A stretch of DNA of 34,101 nt from Planctomycetota bacterium (GTDB lineage: Bacteria > Planctomycetota > UBA1135 > GCA-002686595): NCBI GenBank assembly GCA_016795245.1, contig JAEUIA010000135.1, positions 1 through 34,101 on the forward strand. The letters are read 5' to 3'. Below the pieces are notes generated by a model, which saw nothing but the letters and a program-made list of their open reading frames with translations, searched no databases and was not told the origin of the DNA. The position numbers and the translations under genes were made by a program. Positions 25,294-32,321 of this stretch are shown one piece after another; the first letter of the stretch is position 1, and each line of letters begins with the position of its first letter.

Positions 25294-25370
25294 GGGGATC
25301 GCGGCGACGCGGGACCTGTCATGAACAGCGTCACCGAGCAAGATCGGGGTCCTCCCTAGCCGCGATCTCC
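25294..25370 (+). ncRNA. Candidate structured RNA downstream of rpsI
   Basis: 25294-25305 pairs with 25359-25370 in a 12-bp stem with one G·T wobble. Inside it, gacgc (25306-25310) pairs with gcgtc (25328-25332), and ccga (25334-25337) can pair with tcgg (25344-25347), giving a three-way-junction shape. A competing pairing (25312-25316 with 25348-25352) could replace the inner helices. It lies just before a candidate promoter for the following gene. It may be an rpsI 3' element, a small RNA, or chance folding of GC-rich sequence. Confidence 0.3.
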
Positions 25371-25385
25371 CCTACCGAACCAGCA

Positions 25386-25414
25386 TTGACGGAGCTGGTT
25401 GGTCCAAGTAGTTT
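25386..25414 (+). promoter_or_regulatory. Candidate sigma-70 promoter of the secreted-protein gene
   Basis: TTGACG (25386-25391, five of six consensus bases) and TAGTTT (25409-25414, three of six) are separated by exactly 17 bases. Transcription from here would start around 25421, so the three 15-base repeats would lie at the very front of the leader, about 80 bases before the start codon at 25498. Confidence 0.45.
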
Positions 25415-25424
25415 GGCTACACAC

Positions 25425-25469
25425 ACAGCGGGGGCCTCCACAGCGGGGGCCTCCACAGCGGGGGCCTCC
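25425..25469 (+). repeat. Three perfect tandem copies of a 15-base unit in a leader
   Basis: acagcgggggcctcc occurs three times without mismatch at 25425-25439, 25440-25454 and 25455-25469, ending 28 bases before the start codon of the secreted protein. Each unit contains five consecutive G bases and a ggcc core. The unit could be a repeated regulator site, a leader structure, or an unstable slippage tract whose copy number tunes expression. Confidence 0.95.
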
Positions 25470-25497
25470 ATGTAGCAATCGCGAGGAGGATCTTTTC

Positions 25498-25854
25498 ATG
25501 GGAGTGTGGAAGACTTTCTGTACCGCGGGGCTTCTGATCGCAGCCGCCTTCATCATTTCTCCCGCCGTGGCCGACGAGTGCCCAACCGGGGAGAACTCCG
25601 CAGAGTACGCGTGTGATTGGACGAATCACACCTGGAGCTACTGGGGCAGTGGCGGATCCGCCGCCGACTGCGAAGGGTGCGATGTCGACTGGACCTGGGA
25701 AGTGTGGCTGTCCGTCCCGGAGAAGCAGGTCCTGGTCGGCAACTCCCACGATCATGTCCGCTGCGGCGAGGAAGGAATGACGCACACGATCCCCTGTCCA
25801 AATGGCGGGGGACCGGCAGTCAGCTTCACCACCACGTGTGGCGCTTGTCCGTGA
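25498..25854 (+). CDS. Small secreted cysteine-rich protein
   Basis: A 118-residue protein with a signal peptide (MGVWKTFCTAGLLIAAAFIISPAVA, cleavage likely before DEC). The mature part has eight cysteines (C28, C39, C58, C61, C89, C100, C114, C117), with two CxxC pairs, and many tryptophans (DWTNHTWSYWG, VDWTWEVW). This suggests a small disulfide-linked fold outside the cytoplasm. I do not recognise the family. The ATG at 25498 has a perfect AGGAGG eight bases upstream; an open frame extending upstream to 25399 merely translates the tandem repeat (RGPPQ repeated) and was rejected. Codon and base use is less GC-biased than the flanks. The next gene follows after 15 bases. Confidence 0.75.
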   Translation: MGVWKTFCTAGLLIAAAFIISPAVADECPTGENSAEYACDWTNHTWSYWGSGGSAADCEGCDVDWTWEVWLSVPEKQVLVGNSHDHVRCGEEGMTHTIPCPNGGGPAVSFTTTCGACP

Positions 25855-25869
25855 CCAGGAGGCAGAACC

Positions 25870-26529
25870 ATGAGTCTGGAGGCAAGATTCTCCAGGAGCC
25901 AGCGCTCCACTCGCCCTTGGATCATCGTGGGCGTGGCGCTTGGTGCAGGCCTGCTGTTTTGGTTCGTCTCGGGTCAGGGTCTTCTGCCCAGAGGAGGTCC
26001 AACTCAGCCGAGTCACTTCCCACTCGGGGCGCAGACTCTTCCGGCAGATGAGTCCCCCGTGAGGCTCACCGCTCCTGAGGCTGACGAGGTACGTGTGGCA
26101 ATCTCCGAGGAACAGGCGTTGCCGCCGCCCACGAGTGAGGAATCGGGTTCGGCTCCCTCGGGCAGTGATTTCGAAGCGAAGTACGTCAGTCACACGAAGG
26201 ACGAGTTGCGGGCCGCATTGGCGGTCCTGCGAGAGCAGCGACTAGGGACGCAGAAGCGAATCCTAGAAGAGCGCGAGCGGGCCGGCCTCTACACGAAGGT
26301 CTACGTGGAGCAGGGCAAGAAGTACAACTTCGCCGAGATGGCGCGCAGCGAGGTCGATCGGCGATACCCGGCGGCGCAGACCCGCTTCGCAACGCACGTC
26401 CGAGGCGGCAACAACCAGGGCTACGTCGAGATCTCGGCGATTCCACCCGGTGAGTACCCCGAATTCGATGCGCTCCAGAACGAGGAACTCTGGCTGCACG
26501 CGCAACTCCGGACACCGACCGGAAACTGA
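25870..26529 (+). CDS. Membrane-anchored protein of unknown function
   Basis: A 219-residue protein with one N-terminal membrane segment (about 17-34), a Pro/Ser/Glu-rich linker (40-105) and a charged helical region (HTKDELRAALAVLREQRLGTQKRILEERERAG, about 107-138) that could form a coiled coil, then a compact domain ending in ...HAQLRTPTGN. The family is unknown. It has a perfect AGGAGG seven bases before the ATG, like the gene before it, and lies only 15 bases downstream, so the two form an operon. The secreted partner may meet its outside domain. Base composition differs from the rpsI and yebC-like neighbours, suggesting an acquired pair. Confidence 0.7.
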   Translation: MSLEARFSRSQRSTRPWIIVGVALGAGLLFWFVSGQGLLPRGGPTQPSHFPLGAQTLPADESPVRLTAPEADEVRVAISEEQALPPPTSEESGSAPSGSDFEAKYVSHTKDELRAALAVLREQRLGTQKRILEERERAGLYTKVYVEQGKKYNFAEMARSEVDRRYPAAQTRFATHVRGGNNQGYVEISAIPPGEYPEFDALQNEELWLHAQLRTPTGN

Positions 26530-26690
26530 CTTCGACGCTCCTCCATTTCGTAGCCCAGGATCCAACGGATCCGAGTCCTCTCGACAGCACGGGCGGTACG
26601 CGCCAGGAATCTCGCACGGGGCGCTGTCGGACGTGGCGGTCACGTGACGACCGGCCTACGATGGGTGAAATCGCCCCGCGGCGAACACTC

Positions 26691-27446
26691 ATGGCCGGTC
26701 ACTCCCACTCCTCCAACATCGCCGCCCGCAAAGGTGCGGTCGACAAGAAGCGCGCCAAGAACTTCACCAAGTTCTCACGCGCCATCATGTCCGCAGTACG
26801 CCAGTCCGGTCCCGACGTCGATTCGAACCTGAAACTCAAGTACGCCGTCGAGAAGGCCCGCGCCGGCAACATGCCGAAAGACACGATCGCCCACGCGATC
26901 AAACGGGCTGCCGGCGAGAAGATCGGCGACGCGTACGAAGACCTGGTCTACGAAGGCTACGCGGCCGGCGGGATCGCGCTGATGGTCGTCTGCCTGACCG
27001 ACAACCGCCACCGCACGGCACCCGACGTCAAGTTCATCTTCGACCGCAACGGCGGCAACCTGGGCGCGCCCGGCTCGGTCGCGTTCCTGTTCAGTTTCCT
27101 CACCATCGTCGTCGCCGAGCGCGAGGAGAAAACCGACGACGAATGGCTCGAACTGGCGCTCGAATGCGGCGCGACCGACGTCAAGATCGAGGGCACGCTG
27201 GTCACGATCACCGCACCTGCGACCGAATTCCTGGCCGTCAAGAGCGCGCTCGAGGCCAAGGAGATCAAGATGCATTCGGCCGAGATGGGGTACATGCCCA
27301 ACCTGGCCGTGCCGGTCGCCGACAAGGAAGACGCGCGCAAAGTCCTGAAGTTGATCGAGGCGCTCGACGAGAATGAGGACGTGCAGAGCGTCTACGCCAA
27401 CTACGAGATGCCCGACGAGTGGATCGAAGAGCTTTCCGGTGCTTGA
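26691..27446 (+). CDS. YebC/PmpR-family protein
   Basis: A 251-residue member of the YebC family, starting with the invariant MAGHSHSSNIAARKGAVDKKRAKNFTKFSR and continuing with NLKLKYAVEKARAGNMPKDTIAHAIKRA, YEGYAAGGIALMVVCLTDNRHRT and the C-terminal ALDENEDVQSVYANYEM. Family members have been described both as DNA-binding regulators and as translation factors that relieve stalling on proline-rich stretches (TACO1-like); the sequence alone cannot separate these. The conserved MAGHS fixes the start; ten upstream in-frame codons are not part of the family. A TACGAT box lies about 30 bases upstream. Confidence 0.95.
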   Translation: MAGHSHSSNIAARKGAVDKKRAKNFTKFSRAIMSAVRQSGPDVDSNLKLKYAVEKARAGNMPKDTIAHAIKRAAGEKIGDAYEDLVYEGYAAGGIALMVVCLTDNRHRTAPDVKFIFDRNGGNLGAPGSVAFLFSFLTIVVAEREEKTDDEWLELALECGATDVKIEGTLVTITAPATEFLAVKSALEAKEIKMHSAEMGYMPNLAVPVADKEDARKVLKLIEALDENEDVQSVYANYEMPDEWIEELSGA

Positions 27447-27541
27447 ACCGGAGCGGGGCAGTTTGAGATGCTGCCCGCCCCCGCACTCGGCCATCGTCGA
27501 GCGCACTTCGAACGAGCCGACCTGAGAGGACGATCCATTCC

Positions 27542-28474
27542 ATGGGCGACGGACTGCGCACGATCCACGTGGTGACGACCGACGAGACGCTGGCCGCCTC
27601 AGCGCGCGCTGCGGCGCTGCCGTTAGGGGGCTTCGAGGTCATCGTGCGCGCCACGCTGGCGGACCTGCTGGCTTCGGCGCCCGGGCACAACGACGTCGTG
27701 CTGCTCGACGGCTGGCTGCGCAACAGCAACGTCTACGAGAATTGTCGGCGTCTGTCGGGCAAGCTCCGCTGCCGCACGTTCGTCGTCACCGAGCACGAGA
27801 ACAACATGGCCGAGTCCATCGCGCGCTTCTGCGGCGCGACCGGAGTGCTCAAGCGCCCGCTCGTGCCGAGCAAGCTGCGCGACGCGTTCGAAGCGTTGAT
27901 CGCGCCGCCCGCAGCACTACCCACCGACGCGCGCGGACAATCGAACGGCGCGCCCACGCTGCCCGAGCAACTCTTGACCGACATCGCGGGCAAGCCCGAC
28001 CTGAACCTCGTGGGTGCCCTGACCGACCCCGAGACGAGCCTCTTCAACTACGCCTTCCTGAACTACAAGCTCGACGAGGAATTCAAGCGCTCGAAGCGCT
28101 TCGACCAGCCGCTCGCCTGCGTCATGCTGGGCTTCGAAGGTCAGGTCGACGAGCACGTGTTGCGCGAATTGGCCGGGATCTTCCTCGAGACCTCGCGCGA
28201 CACCGACATCCTCGGACGCTTCGACGAGAGTTCGTTCTTGTTCTTCTTGCCCAACACGACGCAGGAGGGCGCTGCCATCATGGCGCGCCGCGTCGGCGAG
28301 ATGGCGACGGCCCGCGGCCTCAGCGATCTGGTCGGCGATCGACTCGTGATCTCGTGCGGGATCGCGAGCACACCGCACGCCGACGTGCGGCGGCGCGAGG
28401 ACCTCTTCGCGCGCACGCGCAAGGCCTTCTTCGAAGCGCGCCACGAGGGTGGCGGCGTCATCGCGGCCGTCTGA
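27542..28474 (+). CDS. Response-regulator receiver plus degenerate GGDEF-domain protein
   Basis: A 310-residue protein. Residues 7-120 form a receiver-like domain with the acidic pair D14/E15, phospho-acceptor candidate D56 (VVLLDGWL), T83 (FVVTEH) and the lysine-proline pair K104/P106 (GVLKRPL). Residues 161-305 have the outline of a GGDEF domain (DPETSLFNYAFLNYKLDEEFKRSKRFDQPLACVML), but the active-site GGDEF position reads DESSF (RFDESSFLFFLP). Cyclic-di-GMP synthesis is therefore unlikely, and the domain probably binds a nucleotide or a partner. It opens a run of four same-strand signalling genes. GAGAGGA about 11 bases upstream may serve as ribosome site. Confidence 0.8.
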   Translation: MGDGLRTIHVVTTDETLAASARAAALPLGGFEVIVRATLADLLASAPGHNDVVLLDGWLRNSNVYENCRRLSGKLRCRTFVVTEHENNMAESIARFCGATGVLKRPLVPSKLRDAFEALIAPPAALPTDARGQSNGAPTLPEQLLTDIAGKPDLNLVGALTDPETSLFNYAFLNYKLDEEFKRSKRFDQPLACVMLGFEGQVDEHVLRELAGIFLETSRDTDILGRFDESSFLFFLPNTTQEGAAIMARRVGEMATARGLSDLVGDRLVISCGIASTPHADVRRREDLFARTRKAFFEARHEGGGVIAAV

Positions 28475-28605
28475 ACCGAGGAGCCGGGTGCGGAACCTGC
28501 TCCTGCGGCTCCGCGCGCCGTTTTTTTTCTCGCACGGCGCGACCTGCGGCTGCGCGACGGCGAATTCCGGCCGGCGGACCGATCTTCGGCTCTTTTCAGG
28601 TCAAA

Positions 28606-29682
28606 ATGCAGGACGCTCTGCGTCGCATGCACGCCTTTATGAAGTTCCTGCCTGCCTTCGTGCGCCGTCGCGTGCTGCTCTCCCGCGCGCGCGAGTTGTT
28701 CGCCGCCGGTGATGCGCGCGCCACGCTGGCCTTGCTCGCGGACCCCTTGCTGCAGGCCGACCCGGCCGCGCGTGCATTGACGCGCGCGGCGGAGGAAGTG
28801 CTCGCGCAGACTGGTGCAGGCCACGGTTCGACGCGCACCCCGGCCGCGATCCAGGGACTGCTCGCGCAATTGCGCAGCGAGCGCGCCGCGCGCGTGGGTG
28901 CGGAGCGCGCAGTCAACGGGATTCCGACGGCGCAGGCGGCGTCGAGTTCCGCGCCGGCCAAGGCGCAAGACGCGCACACCACGTTTCGCATGGCGGTCGA
29001 CGACGCGGGCGAATTCCTGGTGACGGTCGGAACGAGCTTCACGCTCGGACACCTCGCCTCGAGTCGGGCCGACCTGCGCTTCCTGGCGCACATCGAGCGC
29101 CAACACGCGCGCCTCAGCTTCGCGAACGATTTCCACGCCGGTCCGACATGGCGCATCACACCGATCGGTAAGGCCGAGTCGAAAGTCGGCGAACGCAGCG
29201 TGCCCGCGACCGGTCTCGTCGTCGTCGACGGCGATCACGTCGTGCTCGGGCAGAACCTCGCGTTTCGTTTTCGCGCCGAGGAGATCGCCAGTTCCTCGGC
29301 CGTGCTCGAACTCGAACGCGGCCTCGAATGCGCCGGCGCAGCGCGCATCGTGCTGCTCGTGCCCGGAACCGACGGGCGCATGCGCATCGGCTCGAAGGCC
29401 GCGCGCCCGATCCGCGTGCCGGAGCTGTTGCACGACGTCACGCTCGAGATCGCCGAGCGCGATCCACAGTCTCGGGGTGTGCAGCTCTCGCTCGAGTGCT
29501 CCGGCGGAATCGAACGCGGCGTGCGGCCCACCGCAGCGAGCCCCACGTCGGCCATGCTCGCGCTCCCGCCGGATCGCAGCGAGCGTTTCACCTTCGGTTC
29601 GCGCCCCTTGGGCCGCGCGCCGTTCGAGATCGTGATCTCGCGGGGCGACGACGTTCCAGGGGAGGTCGCCCAAACGGATTGA
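28606..29682 (+). CDS. FHA-like domain protein
   Basis: A 358-residue soluble protein. The N-terminal ~70 residues are helical and alanine-rich (RELFAAGDARATLALLADPLLQADPAARAL), followed by a flexible linker. Residues about 127-224 resemble an FHA fold (FTLGHLASSRADLRFLAHIERQHARLSF...WRITPIG...VVVDGDHVVLGQNLAFRF); the usual GR...S..H core is replaced by GH...ERQH, so phosphothreonine binding is uncertain. A beta-rich C-terminal part follows (about 230-358). The start ATG 28606 has AGG six bases upstream; ATGs at 28627 and 28639 are alternatives. It lies 131 bases behind the receiver protein and 56 before the kinase, so it is a candidate kinase partner or substrate. Confidence 0.6.
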   Translation: MQDALRRMHAFMKFLPAFVRRRVLLSRARELFAAGDARATLALLADPLLQADPAARALTRAAEEVLAQTGAGHGSTRTPAAIQGLLAQLRSERAARVGAERAVNGIPTAQAASSSAPAKAQDAHTTFRMAVDDAGEFLVTVGTSFTLGHLASSRADLRFLAHIERQHARLSFANDFHAGPTWRITPIGKAESKVGERSVPATGLVVVDGDHVVLGQNLAFRFRAEEIASSSAVLELERGLECAGAARIVLLVPGTDGRMRIGSKAARPIRVPELLHDVTLEIAERDPQSRGVQLSLECSGGIERGVRPTAASPTSAMLALPPDRSERFTFGSRPLGRAPFEIVISRGDDVPGEVAQTD

Positions 29683-29708
29683 GCGCAGCGCGGCACTATG
29701 CGTACGAT
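29679..29708 (+). promoter_or_regulatory. Possible promoter before the kinase gene
   Basis: TTGAGC (29679-29684) overlaps the stop of the FHA-like gene, and TACGAT (29703-29708) follows after 18 bases, about 30 bases before the kinase start. Each box matches four of six consensus positions. It would let the kinase and sigma factor be expressed apart from the two upstream genes. Confidence 0.3.
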
Positions 29709-29738
29709 GGCTGCGCCGATTCGACCTCGGCGACGAAC

Positions 29739-31316
29739 ATGGACTGGGAGGCTTTCTACAATCGCTTTCGCGAGCCGAATTTCGTCCCCGGATACGAGAT
29801 CCAGAATCGACTCGGCGGTGGGGCTTTCGGCGAAGTCTACAAAGCGCGCAAGCACTCGATCGGCAAGGCCTACGCGATCAAGTTCCTGAAGATCGACGAC
29901 GACGCGCAGCGCGACGCCGTCGAACACGAACTCGATGCGGTGCGCCACTTCGCCGCGATCGACCATCCCAATCTCGTCACGATCGAAGACCTGGGTACGG
30001 TGCTCGGCGTGCCGTACTTGATCATGGGCTACGCCGGCGAGGATACGCTCGCGCGTCGCCTGAAGCAGGGACAGATCGAGTCCGAGCGCGCGCTCTCGTA
30101 TTTCGTTCAGGCCTGTCGCGGGGTCGTGGCGTTGCACGATCGGCGGCTCGTGCACTTCGACCTCAAGCCGAGCAACGTGTTCTTGAAGGGCGAGTCGGCG
30201 CGCGTGGGGGACTACGGTCTCTCGAAGATGATGGCCGACGGTCGCACGACGCTCTCGTTCGGACGCGGCACGCCGCAGTACATGGCGCCGGAGATGCTGC
30301 GTAATCGCGCCGATCATCGCGCCGACATCTACTCGTTGGGCGTGATCCTGTACGAAGTGTTCGCGCGCAAATTGCCTTTTGAAGGACCGGTGCAGGGCGC
30401 GTTGGCCGTGCGGGAGAACGACGATCCGCCGGTGTTTCCGCCGGAGTATCCGGCCGGATTGCGCTACATCGTCGAGCGCTGTCTGCGTCTGGCTCCCGAG
30501 GATCGTTACGCGGACGTGGGCGAACTCCTGGCCGAGATGGGTCAGACGGCAAGGCCCGGGGACTCGGTGCGCATCGACGACTACAAGAGCGCGCCGCGCA
30601 CACCGCCGCCGATTCCGCCGCGCCGTGCGCCGCTCCATCGCGCGCCGCTCGAGAACACGGTCGCGGACGCCTCGCGCAACGACTCGACCCACAGCGATGC
30701 GCGTCGAACCGCGCGCGAGTTGACGCGGGGCGCCGTCGAAGTGGCGCGCGGCATGTGGGACGGCATCGTGACGGGTGCGGAGAAGCGGTCGCCCTCCGAT
30801 CGAACGCCGACGCCGGCGTCGTTCGCATCGCCGCCGCCGTCCGTGCCGCCCGTGCCGCCGCCTGCGGGCGCAGGTGCAAGCTCGGCCCGCGCAGCGCCGG
30901 AGAGGGACAACGAGATCCTTGCGCTCCACACGCTGGCCTCGGAGGAGCGCAATCTCGTGATGCCCGACTCCGCCGGCGGCGCGGGCGGCGTCTACTCGAG
31001 CGGTGCCTACTCCGGCGGCGGCAGCATGACAATCCCCGTCCCACCGCCCGTGCAAGGCGGCTTCGCAGCGACGCTGTTTTCCGCCGTCGCACTGACTTTC
31101 GAAGTCCTGTTCGCGGTCGCGGGCGGACTCGCGCGCTACACGGGTGAACTCTTCGCGCGCCTCTTCCGTCGCCGCGGTCAGGGCACCGGTGTGTTGCGTG
31201 CATTCGGTCGCGTGCTGTTGGCGGTCTTCAAGGTAGGCCTGTTCGTACTGGCCTTGTTCGTACTCGGTGCGCTGACGACGCTAGGTGCGTTCTTCCTGTT
31301 CCGGGGTCAGGGTTGA
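29739..31316 (+). CDS. Membrane-anchored Ser/Thr protein kinase
   Basis: A 525-residue Hanks-type kinase. The glycine loop is GGGAFGEV (26-33), the lysine K48 (AIKFLK), the helix-C glutamate about E64, the catalytic loop HFDLKPSN (139-146, with HFD in place of HRD), the metal motif DYG (158-160, in place of DFG), APE (183-185) and DIYSLG (196-201). All catalytic residues are present, so it should be active, though the missing catalytic-loop arginine suggests activation without activation-loop phosphorylation. A long Pro/Ala/Ser-rich linker leads to a C-terminal part with two hydrophobic segments, anchoring it in the membrane. No PASTA or other sensor domain is visible. The sigma factor starts four bases after its stop. 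Confidence 0.9.
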   Translation: MDWEAFYNRFREPNFVPGYEIQNRLGGGAFGEVYKARKHSIGKAYAIKFLKIDDDAQRDAVEHELDAVRHFAAIDHPNLVTIEDLGTVLGVPYLIMGYAGEDTLARRLKQGQIESERALSYFVQACRGVVALHDRRLVHFDLKPSNVFLKGESARVGDYGLSKMMADGRTTLSFGRGTPQYMAPEMLRNRADHRADIYSLGVILYEVFARKLPFEGPVQGALAVRENDDPPVFPPEYPAGLRYIVERCLRLAPEDRYADVGELLAEMGQTARPGDSVRIDDYKSAPRTPPPIPPRRAPLHRAPLENTVADASRNDSTHSDARRTARELTRGAVEVARGMWDGIVTGAEKRSPSDRTPTPASFASPPPSVPPVPPPAGAGASSARAAPERDNEILALHTLASEERNLVMPDSAGGAGGVYSSGAYSGGGSMTIPVPPPVQGGFAATLFSAVALTFEVLFAVAGGLARYTGELFARLFRRRGQGTGVLRAFGRVLLAVFKVGLFVLALFVLGALTTLGAFFLFRGQG

Positions 31317-31320
31317 GAGC

Positions 31321-32241
31321 ATGAGTGAGTGGAAGCCCGACATCGCGCTGCTCGCGCGCTTCGACGACGCCGAGTGGCTGGCAGTCGAGAAGCATTTCTG
31401 CGGCCGCTTGATGGCCTTCGTCGCACGCCGTGTGCGCGACGTGCAGGCGCGCGAGGACATCGTCCAGGACGCGTTCCTGGGCGCGGTGCGCGGCATCGAG
31501 GGCTTCGATCCGGCCTACACTTTCGAGCAATACCTCTTCGGCATCTGCAAGAACCGCACGATCGATCACCTGCGGCGCAAGAAGGCGCTGACCCTCGGCG
31601 CGCCGGACGACTCGGCCGACGAACCCGGCCGCACGCTGGAAGACCTCGCCGTCGACGACGAGACGCCCAGCGGCATCGTGCGGCAGAAGGACCTCGAGGA
31701 AACCGGCACACGCATGTTGCAGGAACTCCTGCGCGCGTGGGTCGAAGAGACGTGGAAGCAGAACGAGTTCGTGCGCCTGATGGTCGTCGAGGCGCTGTTC
31801 TCCGCCGGTTGGCGCAACCGCGACACCTGGCAGCGCTTCGAACTGCGCGACGAGACGGCGGTGGCGGGCATCAAGTTCCGCGCGCTGAAACGTCTGCGCG
31901 ATCTGGCGCAAGAGCGCGATGCCGAGCAGCGCGTTTTGCCGCTGCTCTCGGCCGCCGTCGACGCGGGCGAGGGCTTCCACATCGACGTGCGTCAGGCCTG
32001 GCGCGACGGCCGGGTGTCGTGTCCGGCGCGGCATTGGATCGCACGCTCGCTGAGCGGCGCATTGGAGGCCGGCCCCAAGAACTTCCTCGCCTTCCACATC
32101 GATGAAGTCGGTTGCGAGTATTGTCGCGCCAACCTGGACGACCTCTCGCGGCTCGAAAACTCCGCCGAAATCGAGGCGGTGGTCGCGCGCCTGTCGGCCT
32201 CGACGCTGCAGCTCCTGCACTCGAAGACGCGGCCGTCCTGA
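31321..32241 (+). CDS. ECF-type sigma-70 factor with zinc-finger-like C-terminal tail
   Basis: A 306-residue protein. Residues 24-90 are region 2 (FVARRVRDVQAREDIVQDAFLGAVRGIEGFDPAYTFEQYLFGICKNRTIDHLRR). Region 4 is probably about 150-198 (WRNRDTWQRFELRDETAVAGIKFRALKRLRDLA), with a divergent helix-turn-helix. The last ~75 residues carry C234 and H238 (CPARH) and H259, C265 and C268 (FHIDEVGCEYCRANLDDL), which resembles the zinc-binding motif of anti-sigma factors but with longer H-to-C spacing. A built-in inhibitory or sensing domain is a reasonable guess. It starts four bases after the kinase stop, so the kinase probably controls it, as in kinase-linked ECF groups of planctomycetes. No separate anti-sigma gene is present. 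Confidence 0.8.
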   Translation: MSEWKPDIALLARFDDAEWLAVEKHFCGRLMAFVARRVRDVQAREDIVQDAFLGAVRGIEGFDPAYTFEQYLFGICKNRTIDHLRRKKALTLGAPDDSADEPGRTLEDLAVDDETPSGIVRQKDLEETGTRMLQELLRAWVEETWKQNEFVRLMVVEALFSAGWRNRDTWQRFELRDETAVAGIKFRALKRLRDLAQERDAEQRVLPLLSAAVDAGEGFHIDVRQAWRDGRVSCPARHWIARSLSGALEAGPKNFLAFHIDEVGCEYCRANLDDLSRLENSAEIEAVVARLSASTLQLLHSKTRPS

Positions 32242-32321
32242 CGCGATTTCACCGCGTTCGTACGCCTTGAATCGGCGCGGTCGCTACCATTCCCTCGCAA
32301 CACCCCTACGAGGCCTACAGG

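Noticed and set aside
25399..25497. N-terminal extension of the secreted protein through the 15-base repeats
   Set aside because: It would translate the repeat as RGPPQ copies and bury the signal peptide, whereas the ATG at 25498 has a perfect ribosome site and a normal signal sequence.
27456..27476. Intrinsic terminator after the yebC-like gene
   Set aside because: gggcag and ctgccc can pair over a nine-base loop, but the stem is only six base pairs and is followed by C-rich sequence rather than T residues.
27542..28474. Active diguanylate cyclase
   Set aside because: The signature GGDEF position reads DESSF, so the metal- and GTP-binding residues needed for catalysis are missing.
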